A stretch of DNA of 64,000 nt, taken from positions 3,968,001-4,032,000 of the forward strand of contig NZ_CP022315.1 of assembly GCF_002216775.1 (NCBI RefSeq), written 5' to 3'. Of this stretch, positions 1-9,172 are shown one piece after another. The notes under the pieces are model-generated. The model made no database searches and was not told the DNA's origin. It saw only the letters and a list, made by a program, of their open reading frames with translations. This DNA comes from Virgibacillus phasianinus (GTDB lineage: Bacteria > Bacillota > Bacilli > Bacillales > Amphibacillaceae). A program made the translations under genes and the position numbers. Every line of letters starts with the position of its first letter. Position 1 is the first letter of the stretch.

Positions 1-383
1 TGTTTTTCCACAATCATTTGATTAAAATAGTCTCGCACCTGAACGTCATTACAAACAATTTTTGTGTTTAAGCCTAAAGTATCTGACCATAATTCAATAT
101 CATTTAAAGGAATAGAAGCAGTAAACCGGATACTAATAAACGTAAACTCCTCTGATAATGATTCACATGCAAGCTTGCATCCTTGAGGAATATAAATTAT
201 ATTGTTTTCTTCAACAATATACTCTGTATCATTTATGACAAACTTTCCGTACCCACTTTTAATAAGACGTATCATTGAATAAGGAATGATAGATTCAAAA
301 TAACTCCATTCTTTTGGAAAAGAATATCGATCTACATATAGATAATTTAAACGTAAAGCTTGATACACACTATTTTGATGCAT
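1..383 (-). CDS. AraC-type regulator, N-terminal sensor part (runs off the window)
   Basis: The reading frame begins at the ATG at 383 and stays open to the window edge, so only about 127 residues are visible. It is preceded by a GAGGGAAGG ribosome site. The visible part reads as a cupin-like AraC ligand-binding domain, with a short beta-rich segment around YGKFVINDTEY and IIYIPQGCKL. The DNA-binding half would lie outside the window. Its position beside a Gfo/Idh dehydrogenase and an MFS sugar-acid type transporter suggests it regulates them. The family call rests on domain character only. Confidence 0.6.
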   Translation of the reverse strand, partial: MHQNSVYQALRLNYLYVDRYSFPKEWSYFESIIPYSMIRLIKSGYGKFVINDTEYIVEENNIIYIPQGCKLACESLSEEFTFISIRFTASIPLNDIELWSDTLGLNTKIVCNDVQVRDYFNQMIVEK

Positions 384-537
384 TAAAATCCTTCCCTCTC
401 TTAAGGTTAACATTACGACCACCTGTTACGGCAGGCGAATTTGGAATTAAATGTAGACACACATAATCAAAACGTACGCATTTACTGTATTCTATCATTT
501 TTAATCAACATGATTCATCCTTCTGGGTTAAACAAAA

Positions 538-574
538 TATCACCTCTTAAGATAAAGTACCTCAAGAGGTGATA
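538..574 (-). terminator. Rho-independent terminator after the Gfo/Idh gene
   Basis: A perfect 11-bp inverted repeat (TATCACCTCTT / AAGAGGTGATA) with a 15-nt loop. On the minus strand it is followed by TTTTGTTT. It lies about 130 bp downstream of the dehydrogenase stop codon. I see nothing else in the roughly 320 bp between that gene and the AraC gene. Confidence 0.6.
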
Positions 575-705
575 GCCTATAATCCCATTCCCTATAGCTT
601 CCAAGTCGAATATTGGTAATATATCAGGGTGTTTAATTTTCATATTTTATTGTTTGATTTAGAGGTTCGTTGGCAAACGTGTACATTGGGAGATTCTCAA
701 TTTTG

Positions 706-1836
706 TCAAAGATCATTTGCTAAAACCTCTTTTGTCAGAATCTCTTCCACACTTACTTTTCTGTCTTTTTCCATTGATAAAGTAAGAGCATCAGCAGTAG
801 CAATAGAGGCTCTAGCCGCAGTGCCGTCTAACAATGGAATAAATTCTTCTTCAATCTCTGTTCCTTGCATAATACGATGAAAATACTTCATTTCTTTTTT
901 CATTATAGAATGTAGCCACATCGGAGGAGTTTGACTCGGCTTTCCATACATAATGGCTCCGTCATTTTTCAGGCCTCTATAGATTCTTGTCCGGTCCTCG
1001 TCTACTTCTTTTGATTCATGTAATAAAAATCGCTTTTCTTCATCTGGCGTTTTTAATACCACTTTTACATCTTGAAGATCAATTAAAATGGCCCCCTTAG
1101 TTCCTTGGATTTTCACGAAGTGGTCACTCCACCTAAATGCAGAACCATATTGTAATGTCGCAAATCGATTACGTTCAAATTCAAGTGTGATTAACAATAT
1201 ATCGTCTTCATCACCAAATTGACCCCCATGATGTGCGACATTCCCCCCTACCATGCTGACCCTTTTGGCAGGCCCCATTAGGAACTGGATAAAATCTAAT
1301 TCGTGAATGTGGTGATATAAATGCCCGCCTGATATATCCCTTTTCTTTTTCCAACTCACTTGCTCTTGCGCTTCTTCCCAACCATTTCGTTCTGCATGAC
1401 AGAAAAGAATATCGCCAATTTGCCCTTCATTAATCAATCGCTTAGCCGTACGTACACCATTCATGAAATTCATGACATGACCCGCCATGAAAACCAGGTC
1501 ATTTTGCTTTGTATAGTCAATCATTTCGTTACAATCCTCATAGGAAAGTGCGATTGGTTTTTCACAGAATACATGTTTATTATTTTTCGCAGCACATAAA
1601 ACCGGTTCCTTATGATAGCCGTTCGGCGAAGCAATGATTACCGCATCTACATCTTTACGTTGACATAATGACTCAACATCGTTCTCAATATCACAATTAA
1701 GTTCTTTAGCTATATCTTCTGCGTTATTGGGATCATACACAGCTGCAACTTTGGCTTCTTTTAATCCATTTATTATTTTTCCAAGACCTGCTCCGAAATA
1801 ACCTGTACCTACTATTGCATATTTGATTTCACTCAT
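706..1836 (-). CDS. Gfo/Idh/MocA family NAD(P)-dependent oxidoreductase
   Basis: 376 residues, usual length for the family. The N-terminus carries the Rossmann motif GTGYFGAGLG. EKPIAL, typical of the Gfo/Idh active-site region, lies near residue 93, and a HHIHELDF segment near residue 180 supplies the conserved His/Asp region of the C-terminal domain. GAGGAGTT lies 8 nt before the ATG. These enzymes oxidise or reduce sugars, inositols or their derivatives; the substrate cannot be read from the sequence. The gene sits 104 bp downstream of an ACS-type MFS gene on the same strand and is probably co-transcribed with it. Confidence 0.85.
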   Translation of the reverse strand: MSEIKYAIVGTGYFGAGLGKIINGLKEAKVAAVYDPNNAEDIAKELNCDIENDVESLCQRKDVDAVIIASPNGYHKEPVLCAAKNNKHVFCEKPIALSYEDCNEMIDYTKQNDLVFMAGHVMNFMNGVRTAKRLINEGQIGDILFCHAERNGWEEAQEQVSWKKKRDISGGHLYHHIHELDFIQFLMGPAKRVSMVGGNVAHHGGQFGDEDDILLITLEFERNRFATLQYGSAFRWSDHFVKIQGTKGAILIDLQDVKVVLKTPDEEKRFLLHESKEVDEDRTRIYRGLKNDGAIMYGKPSQTPPMWLHSIMKKEMKYFHRIMQGTEIEEEFIPLLDGTAARASIATADALTLSMEKDRKVSVEEILTKEVLANDL

Positions 1837-1940
1837 ATTTAAAACTCCTCATATAAAATTTTGTATCTGTGAGTAACGCTAATTTCCTTTTCATTCTATA
1901 AGCCTTATGACAGTTAGACCTTATAAGAACAATCTCTTTT

Positions 1941-3227
1941 TCAAGTCCGATTTGTGATTGGTCTTTTAAGAATAATTCCATAACCTATAGCAGCAACAAT
2001 GCACAATAACGATCCAGTGATGAAGACCAATTTAAATGAACCAGTTACTTGAACTATCACGCCCGTTAATATAGGGGCAAGGGCTCCTCCCAAAAACCCT
2101 CCAAAGTTTTGTATACCTGCAAGTGAAGCAACCCTTCCTTGAGGGGCTACATCAGTATTTAATGTCCACATAACACTCGGAGGTACAGAACTTGCAAAAA
2201 ATCCAATTGAAAGTAACATAACACTAATAAAAGTGCTTGAAACAAATGGTACTGGCATAACAAAAGCAGCTGCTAATATAGATGCGGCTACAATTGGAAT
2301 TTTTCTCGCTTTAATTGGAGAAAATCCTTTTCGTAAAAGATAATCTGAGAGAAGTCCACCAATGGGTACACCAAAAATACCGGCAACGAATGGAATAGAA
2401 GCTACCCAACCTGTTGTCATAATATCCATGTTACGGGCCGTTTGCAGGTAACCTGGAAGCCAGGTGAGATAGAGCCAAAGTGTAAAATTCGTACCAAATG
2501 CACCAATCACCATGCCCCAAGTGGACCTATATTTAAACAACGATCCCCAGGATATTTGAGCTCTGGACGGGTGGTTATTTTGATCAGTATTATCATTATT
2601 AATTTCGAAATTATTTTCAGCATTCGGATCTCTATAAAAAATAACCCATAAGATAACGAATACAAATCCAAGTAGTCCAACCGCGATAAACATACCCTGC
2701 CACCCTATCGCTAACATAATTGCGGAAAGTAAAGGGAGTGATATAGCTTTCGCAACGGTAGGCCCCATGTTGAAAACTGAAGTTGGAAAGGCCCTTTGTT
2801 CCTTAGGAAACCATCGATTTGTAACTTTAACACCTGATGCAAAATATGGTGATTCTGTGATACCGAGCAAAACTCTCATCATAAATAAAAAGAAAAAACC
2901 TGTGGCGAACCCACTAATTACAGATACCGAGGACCATAGAAATATTGACCATCCCAAAGTTTTTTTAGGACCAGCTTTATCGATTATCCAACCAGCTGGT
3001 AAGCTTGCTAAAGCATACGGCCATAAAAATGCGGAAAGAAGAATCCCCATGCCAGCAGGTCCAATATTAAACTGATCAGCAATAACAGTGTTTGCAATAC
3101 TCAAGGTGCTACGGTCAAGATAGTTTACAATTGATCCGAAAAACAATAATAATACCATGCACCACCCAACGTAACCGATAGGCTTTTTCTGAGCGGAAAC
3201 CATTTTTGATGATTTTGCTTCTTCCAT
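1941..3227 (-). CDS. MFS transporter, anion:cation symporter type (sugar-acid uptake)
   Basis: 428 residues from the ATG at 3227, chosen because GGGAGGAG lies 8 nt upstream. A longer frame to 3296 has no ribosome site. About 12 hydrophobic segments. The N-terminal stretch GSIVNYLDRSTLSIAN matches the first helix and loop of ACS-family transporters of the hexuronate/glucarate type (NYxDR motif). Such proteins import sugar acids with protons across the cytoplasmic membrane. The downstream dehydrogenase and the AraC-type regulator fit a small catabolic locus. The substrate is not determinable. Confidence 0.8.
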   Translation of the reverse strand: MEEAKSSKMVSAQKKPIGYVGWCMVLLLFFGSIVNYLDRSTLSIANTVIADQFNIGPAGMGILLSAFLWPYALASLPAGWIIDKAGPKKTLGWSIFLWSSVSVISGFATGFFFLFMMRVLLGITESPYFASGVKVTNRWFPKEQRAFPTSVFNMGPTVAKAISLPLLSAIMLAIGWQGMFIAVGLLGFVFVILWVIFYRDPNAENNFEINNDNTDQNNHPSRAQISWGSLFKYRSTWGMVIGAFGTNFTLWLYLTWLPGYLQTARNMDIMTTGWVASIPFVAGIFGVPIGGLLSDYLLRKGFSPIKARKIPIVAASILAAAFVMPVPFVSSTFISVMLLSIGFFASSVPPSVMWTLNTDVAPQGRVASLAGIQNFGGFLGGALAPILTGVIVQVTGSFKLVFITGSLLCIVAAIGYGIILKRPITNRT

Positions 3228-4162
3228 ATTATTAACTCTCCTCCCAAGATATTTAAACACTTTTTTCATCACATTGAGTTTTCCCAGTACGTCCATAAAA
3301 GCACCCTTACTGATTCCTGTATCCCTGTAAAAATGTTTTCACTAATTATAGTGCAACAATACTATAGGGTGCTCTTCCATGCTGCCTCCTCCTAAAACCA
3401 TTCCTTGCGCCTTGTATGAATGAATGCCAAAGTACAAATTCACCCTTCATTTCTCCTGAATAACTAGATTCTGATACTTCTGACTTTTGATTACATGTTG
3501 CCCTAATTAACATCGTCTCTACTACGAATAAATCCCATACTTATCGCCTCTTTCTATTTGTAAGTTATAGATTAATACCTATAAAAAACGACCAAAAACG
3601 ATAATCAAAAAGTGCTAGTTTCCCGAACCATCACAAACCAACATTTTATAGTAATACATGCCAAATAGCTTTACTTGATAACTTCTGCTTATTGTATAAA
3701 TATCTTGCTAAACAATATCGAAAACGTTTCCAATTAAGGATAATACCATTTCCCCTTTCTTTTGACTCTCGTATTCCCTAAAAAACCTTACATCTAAAAT
3801 ACACGAAAACTCAGGGATTTTGAATATATAAAATGATTAATAATAGCACATATCGATCAAACTTTTAATAATTGTTATATTAACCAGAATCTATGAAGGT
3901 TCGTGAGATTTCACCTTTACTTTGGGAAACGAAACAGGATTTCAGATAGGTATGCGCAACCCTTTGCGTAACTGAACATGCAAATGTTCGCTATCAGCAG
4001 TCAGTCGAAGCCATTTAGTACTAGATAATTTTGGAATATCTAGGAAGGGCTGGAGGTTGTTTCCACAGGCCTCCCCAGGTAAGAACCTAATCTTTCCTTC
4101 CATCTATCAGCTTCATATACTCTGAGCAACCTTCGAAAAAAAGATGCTAAGCGCACACAAAA
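3228..4162. other. Long gene-free stretch upstream of the MFS gene
   Basis: About 930 bp without a convincing gene on either strand. It is AT-rich and holds one strong cre-like palindrome at 3719-3733. The segment from about 3900 to 4230 has a different, more GC-rich texture and ends with TGACAGGCACC next to the hexosaminidase gene; it may be a worn mobile-element end. No tRNA-like or riboswitch-like structure was recognised. Confidence 0.5.
3719..3733 (-). promoter_or_regulatory. cre-like / LacI-family operator
   Basis: On the minus strand the site reads TTGGAAACGTTTTCG, which fits the CcpA cre consensus WTGNAARCGNWWWCA at 14 of 15 positions. It lies about 490 bp upstream of the MFS start. 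A CcpA or LacI-type repressor site for the sugar-acid genes is plausible, but the distance makes this uncertain. Confidence 0.4.
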
Positions 4163-4191
4163 GGCTAGCATTCCAATTCGGAATGCTAGCC
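4163..4191 (-). terminator. Terminator after the hexosaminidase gene
   Basis: A perfect 12-bp stem GGCTAGCATTCC / GGAATGCTAGCC with a 5-nt loop. On the minus strand it is followed by TTTTGTGTG. It lies about 50 bp downstream of the GH20 stop codon. Confidence 0.6.
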
Positions 4192-4238
4192 CTTGAACTA
4201 TATTCGACAAAACCCGGGAAATGACAGGCACCAAAAAA

Positions 4239-6239
4239 CTATTCCCACTTTTCTATTAAAGCATCGGTATTTGCAATTAAGGTGTTATACGCATTTTCGG
4301 ATATTAATGCCTTTTCCTGCATATGACCGAGCAATAGCTTATAGCCTCGCAAATGTTTGACGATTTTATCACCAGATTGTTTGTCCTCGAAATGACTCAC
4401 TACTTTCAGGTGAACCGTAAGCTGGTGAATAGCTTTAGGATCAATATCTCCTTTATCTGATAGTTGTTCCACGAGTGCCTGTAAATCGGCAACACTTTCT
4501 GCTTTGTCCGATTCTATTGGTTTTACAGGTTGAACGTCAGGTAATTCACTTCCTTTTGCAAAACCTGCAACATTTCCAAGCTTTTCATAGTTTTCTTTGA
4601 ACGCACTAAAATCCGCAATGTCATTACTTGAGGTGTTCCAGGATTTCGAAGCTAGGGAACGTAATTCATCAGCAATATCTTCAGTGATAACGTCTTCTCC
4701 AACTAAATCCGGATTATCACACCATATGGCTAATGCTGCACCTTTAATAAAGGATGAATCATCATCAACCGTATTGCCTTGGAATTTTCCAGGTGTCCAT
4801 TCCTCATATATTCTTTTATCTTGATTTAAGTAATCAAATGAATGTTGCTTACGTCCATCATCTGGTTTTTCGTTCCTTAACACATAATAAAAGTAACTTG
4901 CATTCATATTATATATATCATCATGTCCTCTTTCCACAAATGCGCTAAGTGGTGCAATGCTGCGATTCCAGCTCATTTGTGACCAAAAATCAATTCCAAT
5001 ATAATCATGCATTTCTATTTTCTGTTTTGGTTCAACTGGTTCCCACGCATTTTTATCTGTTTCCCCATAGTAAATGGCATCATTAAAAATTCGTGGCTTG
5101 AATCCACCTTCATACACGTGTGCTGCTATTTCATTAATGTAGTTAGCCATTGCGTCTTTCCATATATATTCTTCACCTAATGTTTCCTTTGCATATTCAT
5201 TTAATACTGGCTTATAGTCTGAAATAAATGGGTCCCTATCGAATTCCATATATTCATCAGCACCTATATGGAAATCAGTACTACCCTCAAATAGTTCCAT
5301 ATATTCAGTGTAGAGACTTTTGACATACTCTACTGCTTCTGGGTTTGTAATATCTAATGCGACCTTGCTATGGTTTCCGTATTTATCAACTTGTCCAAAT
5401 TCAGGATGAACTTTTAAAATATGCTCGGTATGTCCCGGTGTATCTAAAGAGGGAATGACCTTAACTCCATATTTCTTGGCCTCGGCTAAAATTTCTCTAA
5501 TTTCATCTTTTGTTAAATAGCCGTCTTTTGAAACGATTGCCGGATCTGTTTCACTTTCTATTCTGAATCCCATATTTTCCGAGAAGTGAAGCTGAATTGT
5601 ATTCATTTTAAAATAAGACATTTCTCTTATAAGTTGGATAATCCATTCTTTTGTAAAATATTTTCTTGCCATATCCAGATGAACTCGGCGTTCTGGTAAT
5701 TCTGGGTAATCAATGATTGTACCCGAAACCAGACTATTGTTATTCGTAATCATTAAGTGCTGAATTGTGCGTAAAGCATACATCGCAGCATTTTCTGAAG
5801 CAGCTACTATTTTTACGCCATTATCGCCAATTTCAATCTTATAGGCTTCGTTACTGTTACTTTCTTCGGTAATTTGGCTGTTCTTAGCTAGCGTTACAAC
5901 GATATCTTGAGATGTTACTTCCGAATCCTCGGCATATACTTTTTTAATTTCTGATTTTGCAGGAATTCCTTTTTCTAAGAATTCAGCTGATACCAATTCT
6001 ACAACTTCTTTAAGTCGTTCATTTTCTAAGTATTTATCCGTAGCCGGAATTACAAATCTAGTTGATTCATCCATTTTCCACGTTGAATAATTTGAATCGG
6101 TTTCATACGATTGGACAATTGGTAATACTGAGCTGGCTAATTCATCATTTGATAATTTTTCCTTCTCAGCAAAAGCTGAACTTATAAGTGTCGAGAAGAT
6201 AACGAAAAATGATAAGACAACCACTGTAAACTTTCTCAA
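4239..6239 (-). CDS. Secreted beta-N-acetylhexosaminidase, GH20
   Basis: 666 residues. Residues 1-24 form a signal peptide (MRKF, then a hydrophobic core ending SSAFA). A GH20 N-terminal domain follows at about 60-180 and the catalytic barrel at about 185-550. HIGADEY at 324-330 gives the catalytic Asp-Glu pair (D328-E329) of substrate-assisted catalysis. The last 90 residues look helical and may be an accessory domain. The enzyme would release terminal GlcNAc/GalNAc from chitooligosaccharides or cell-wall glycans outside the cell. It appears monocistronic, with its own terminator. No sortase motif or lipobox is seen. Confidence 0.9.
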   Translation of the reverse strand: MRKFTVVVLSFFVIFSTLISSAFAEKEKLSNDELASSVLPIVQSYETDSNYSTWKMDESTRFVIPATDKYLENERLKEVVELVSAEFLEKGIPAKSEIKKVYAEDSEVTSQDIVVTLAKNSQITEESNSNEAYKIEIGDNGVKIVAASENAAMYALRTIQHLMITNNNSLVSGTIIDYPELPERRVHLDMARKYFTKEWIIQLIREMSYFKMNTIQLHFSENMGFRIESETDPAIVSKDGYLTKDEIREILAEAKKYGVKVIPSLDTPGHTEHILKVHPEFGQVDKYGNHSKVALDITNPEAVEYVKSLYTEYMELFEGSTDFHIGADEYMEFDRDPFISDYKPVLNEYAKETLGEEYIWKDAMANYINEIAAHVYEGGFKPRIFNDAIYYGETDKNAWEPVEPKQKIEMHDYIGIDFWSQMSWNRSIAPLSAFVERGHDDIYNMNASYFYYVLRNEKPDDGRKQHSFDYLNQDKRIYEEWTPGKFQGNTVDDDSSFIKGAALAIWCDNPDLVGEDVITEDIADELRSLASKSWNTSSNDIADFSAFKENYEKLGNVAGFAKGSELPDVQPVKPIESDKAESVADLQALVEQLSDKGDIDPKAIHQLTVHLKVVSHFEDKQSGDKIVKHLRGYKLLLGHMQEKALISENAYNTLIANTDALIEKWE

Positions 6240-6373
6240 AAATAACTCCTCCTAAAATTTTTATGAATATGCTATCATTCTAGTGCTAACGATGTGCAAA
6301 ACATCATACGATTCTGCAGTAAATTTATACCCAAATCACCACCTTTGGTTAGAAAGACATGCCTGACACAAAA

Positions 6374-6426
6374 AGGCATGGGGATACGAAAAGGGACCAC
6401 ATAACCTTTTGCTTATCACCATGCCT
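6374..6426 (-). terminator. Stem-loop downstream of the reductase gene
   Basis: Outer arms AGGCATGG / CCATGCCT are perfect, with an inner AAAAGG / CCTTTT pairing. On the minus strand TTTTGTGTC follows. It lies 200 bp after the reductase stop, so it may end that transcript; a regulatory role for the GH20 leader is also possible. Confidence 0.45.
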
Positions 6427-6534
6427 AGTCGAATCAGTAACATGCGTTCAATTTAATTATTTTAACCTTAGCACTTCATTGTCTGAAGGGCAATGATCAT
6501 TTCCATTTTTTCCAATATTTTTACTTTTCTATCC

Positions 6535-6562
6535 GGAATTGCGCCCGTTTCTTGAACAAGGT
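6535..6562 (+). repeat. Hairpin repeat, right arm only
   Basis: Contains GGAATTGCGCCCGTTTCTTG, the right arm of the dispersed repeat described at 9985-10050. No left arm is recognisable. Confidence 0.5.
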
Positions 6563-6626
6563 TTTACGCATGATGTCATTTCACGTTTTCAACCTATTAC
6601 ATATTTAGTTTGGTATCACCGAATCG

Positions 6627-7580
6627 CTAATTTTTATTATGCATTAAAAGTCGTAATGTTTCTTCAAGACCTTTTTCGAAGGGAGTTGCTGGTACGGGGC
6701 CGATACGTTTTTCATATTTTTCCCCACTCAAAACAAACCCTTCTTTGGTGAGGTACATGATCTCAACCACTTCCCTAATAAACGGATCAAACAACCCAAT
6801 TAAACGAATAGCACTTTTATTTAAAGGGATAACCATCTTTCGATTTCCAGTTACCTTACGAGCTATCTGGATAATTTCCTTACCTGATATCAATCTTGTT
6901 CCAGGTATATTCCAATTTTCTCCATAGGCATTGTCTTTTTCTGCTATATTTACAATCATCTTAGCTGCATCTGGTAAATATACATATTCCCTTGGTGTAT
7001 TCATATTCCCAATAAAAATAGAATTCTTATGGGCAGCCATCCCTTCCAATGTGGGCTGTAAATAGGAATTCTGTGAAGTAGCACCATAATAATCCGGCAG
7101 CCTTACAATTAATGCTTTTGCATTCTCCCATTTGTTACTAAATATTAATTTCTCAAATTCTACTCGTAACTTACCTTTTTTTGTGTGTGGCTGTTGTGGA
7201 TGATTTTCATCTCCCTTTGCAACTTGATGCCCGTAAACATAGATGCCATCTATAATAACAATCTTCTTCTTCAGAATATCTGCTGCTTTCATTACACTTT
7301 CTCCAAGCAAATGAAGTTTTCCCTCCATCTCTTGATATTTAACGTTGGCACATTGGAATATAACATCCACGTCTTTTGCCGCGTTAACAATAGTTTGGTA
7401 ATCAAATATATCACCCAGTTTGTATGACAACCGTTGATCAAAATCGTGATCCTCCATTAATGTTTTCAATTTACTTTCAGAACGGCCGAAAGCAATGACC
7501 TCTATCTGTCTCTCCAATAATTCTGAAACGATGACCTGCCCCGTTCCACCAGTTGCTCCTAATACAATCGCAATTTTCAT
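6627..7580 (-). CDS. NAD(P)-binding reductase / epimerase-like protein (atypical SDR)
   Basis: 317 residues from the ATG at 7580. The frame remains open to 7652, but that extension crosses a terminator hairpin and an operator, so the shorter start is preferred; GGGGATGGGG precedes it. The N-terminus MKIAIVLGATGGTGQ is a Rossmann GxxGxxG motif, and YVYG near residue 120 is the probable active-site Tyr region. The protein resembles NAD-dependent epimerase/dehydratase or NmrA-like reductases. The TetR gene lies immediately upstream and both share an operator sequence, so a redox or detoxification role under TetR control is likely. Substrate unknown. Confidence 0.75.
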   Translation of the reverse strand: MKIAIVLGATGGTGQVIVSELLERQIEVIAFGRSESKLKTLMEDHDFDQRLSYKLGDIFDYQTIVNAAKDVDVIFQCANVKYQEMEGKLHLLGESVMKAADILKKKIVIIDGIYVYGHQVAKGDENHPQQPHTKKGKLRVEFEKLIFSNKWENAKALIVRLPDYYGATSQNSYLQPTLEGMAAHKNSIFIGNMNTPREYVYLPDAAKMIVNIAEKDNAYGENWNIPGTRLISGKEIIQIARKVTGNRKMVIPLNKSAIRLIGLFDPFIREVVEIMYLTKEGFVLSGEKYEKRIGPVPATPFEKGLEETLRLLMHNKN

Positions 7581-7599
7581 AACCCCATCCCCTTTCATT

Positions 7600-7615
7600 A
7601 GTGATCGATCAATAA
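7600..7615 (-). promoter_or_regulatory. Putative TetR operator, reductase promoter
   Basis: On the minus strand TTATTGATCGATCACT. It matches 14 of 16 bases of the site at 8195-8210 upstream of the tetR gene. It lies 20 bp upstream of the reductase ATG. Confidence 0.6.
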
Positions 7616-7634
7616 CTAAACTTGGGTAAAAAAA

Positions 7635-7662
7635 CCGATGATAATCCGTCATCGGTTTTTTT
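7635..7662. terminator. Bidirectional terminator between tetR and the reductase gene
   Basis: CCGATGA / TCATCGG stem, 7-nt loop, with A7 on one side and T7 on the other. It overlaps the tetR stop codon. Its presence implies that the reductase gene has its own promoter. Confidence 0.8.
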
Positions 7663-8170
7663 CACCGTCAATAAGCTCAGGTAAATCTATGAAAAAGGAA
7701 ATATTACAGAGTATCCCCCTTGCCAAAAAGGTCGTGACTTCTCTATTCGCATTTGGAATTCCTGCCGATTGAAACCTTTCCAGTGTATAACTTCTAATAC
7801 GTGACATGCCTTTCCTTATAGATTGTTGTATTGCCTTTTCCGTCACTGAAAAACCTATAACCTGCAACGAAATTTCATTAGGATTTGATTCAGACAACTC
7901 TTCATATGCAGCAATCATTTTGGTGACCAGATTGTCTTGGCTATTCTCTACATTTTCAAAAGTTTGAAGGATTCGTTCAAATGCTCTATCTAGAGCTGCG
8001 ATAAACAACTCTTCTTTTGTTTTAAAGAATTTAAAGACATAAGGTTGAGATATGCCCGCTTTTTTTGCAATGAGTGCAGTAGTTGTATTATAATAACCTC
8101 TTTTCGCAAAAACTTCCAACCCAGCCTCAAGAATATCTTCCTTACGATTTTCCTTTTTTGGTCTAACCAT
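7649..8170 (-). CDS. TetR/AcrR family transcriptional repressor
   Basis: 173 residues from the ATG at 8170; a GTG at 8188 in the same frame is the alternative. The N-terminal helix-turn-helix reads ILEAGLEVFAKRGYYNTT followed by IAKKAGISQPYVFKFFKTKEE, the standard TetR DNA-binding region. The C-terminal ligand-binding part is not assignable. A matching palindromic site lies in front of both this gene and the reductase, which suggests autoregulation plus control of the neighbour, probably relieved by the reductase's substrate or a related small molecule. Confidence 0.9.
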   Translation of the reverse strand: MVRPKKENRKEDILEAGLEVFAKRGYYNTTTALIAKKAGISQPYVFKFFKTKEELFIAALDRAFERILQTFENVENSQDNLVTKMIAAYEELSESNPNEISLQVIGFSVTEKAIQQSIRKGMSRIRSYTLERFQSAGIPNANREVTTFLARGILCNISFFIDLPELIDGEKNR

Positions 8171-8194
8171 ACGTAAACACCTACTCACAGTTAA

Positions 8195-8210
8195 TTATTG
8201 ATTGATCAAT
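8195..8210 (+). promoter_or_regulatory. Putative TetR operator, autoregulatory
   Basis: TTATTGATTGATCAAT, an imperfect palindrome 25 bp upstream of the tetR ATG. It is nearly identical to the site at 7600-7615. Confidence 0.6.
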
Positions 8211-8387
8211 TACATAATAACCAACTTTAATACCTATTTCAAGTGCAATACTTCAAATCTTTTAGGAAGAAGCCTGTACAATGAAAAGTGTTTTTGCTCC
8301 CCCCTTGTATAGAACTGCCCCTCATTACATATAAAATAGTTACTACTGTATTTTTACTATTTGCTGATTTCTTGAAGCGTCTCATTT

Positions 8388-8714
8388 TTAGTTTGGATGA
8401 ACAGGAGTAATAAGCCAAGCAAATCCTATAATACAGAACAAAGTAATTCCAATTATTAATCCTAGGGTTATACCTATGTTGGCTAATAATCTTTTTTCAC
8501 TTTTTTTTCGTAAAGCTAATACGCCCAGTACTATGGACACAGGGACACTAATTGGTACTAAGTATACAGTTAGCTTTAAATAAAACCCTGGTAGCGCATT
8601 AAGAAAAAATAAAACAGTTACAACAAAAGAAAAAGTTCCTAATCCAAAAGATGTATAGCTCACCCAAGAATATTTTTCTTCATCTTGCAATATTAACGCC
8701 ACCTTATTGTCCAT
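8388..8714 (-). CDS. Small four-helix membrane protein, unknown
   Basis: 108 residues from the ATG at 8714. A GTG at 8738 extends the frame into repeat DNA and is not favoured. Three to four hydrophobic segments are visible, with a short basic loop LRKKSEKRL in the middle. The layout resembles DUF4190-type membrane proteins, but I cannot assign it firmly. The gene stands alone, with dispersed repeats on its upstream side. Confidence 0.6.
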   Translation of the reverse strand: MDNKVALILQDEEKYSWVSYTSFGLGTFSFVVTVLFFLNALPGFYLKLTVYLVPISVPVSIVLGVLALRKKSEKRLLANIGITLGLIIGITLFCIIGFAWLITPVHPN

Positions 8715-8729
8715 TCTATTACAAAAGAG

Positions 8730-8842
8730 CTGGTCCACATAATGGCCCTTAAATAGTTACAATTTTTATTCAGCAAAATGGACCTTCAAAGCAAAAGTAA
8801 GCGCAAGTCTTATTCGATTCTTGCACCCGATTGCTTAAAATG
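8730..8842 (+). repeat. Dispersed hairpin repeat, compound copy
   Basis: A left arm (CACATAATGGCCC) at 8736-8748 is followed by a more complete copy from CAGCAAAATGGACC to GCACCCGATTGCTTAAAA at 8770-8840. Same orientation as the other copies. Confidence 0.65.
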
Positions 8843-8853
8843 GCTGATATTAT

Positions 8854-9054
8854 TTAATCCCTTTTTTCTTGATTCAAGGCCTTTACTATTTCAGTGAGTT
8901 TTTCGTTTTTTTCTCGGTCTAATTTCACTTTTTCATTCATGAATTTAATTACTTTTATTACAAAATAAACGGTAAAAACAATAACAACCAAGTAAAGAAT
9001 AAAAGGTAAAAAAGTTAAAAAAGCAAACATACTGTCCGATGCGTGCATACTCAT
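8854..9054 (-). CDS. Small single-pass membrane protein with coiled tail
   Basis: 66 residues. The start at 9054 is set by a strong GGGAGGAGG site; the longer frame to 9168 consists of translated repeat DNA. One transmembrane segment of about 26 residues at 13-38 is followed by a charged helical tail (KVKLDREKNEKLTEIVKALNQ). Similar one-helix proteins with a basic-acidic tail are common in Bacillaceae, but the function is unknown. It sits alone between two copies of the dispersed repeat. Confidence 0.7.
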   Translation of the reverse strand: MSMHASDSMFAFLTFLPFILYLVVIVFTVYFVIKVIKFMNEKVKLDREKNEKLTEIVKALNQEKRD

Positions 9055-9091
9055 ATTGACCTCCTCCCTAAAAAATGATTTATAAAGTGTC

Positions 9092-9172
9092 CAATTTGCA
9101 ACAAAATGGCCCTTATATAGGAACTGACGCCGATCCTTATTCAAGAATGGCGCCTGATTATTTAACAAATAA
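9092..9172 (+). repeat. Dispersed hairpin repeat
   Basis: Left arm CAACAAAATGGCCC, inner part GACGCCGATCCTTATTCAAG, right arm GGCGCCTGATTATTTAA. The right arm contains the stop codon of the next minus-strand gene. Confidence 0.8.

Noticed and set aside
4040-4234. 64-residue minus-strand ORF next to the GH20 gene
   Set aside because: It spans the terminator hairpin, has no ribosome site and its composition is not protein-like.
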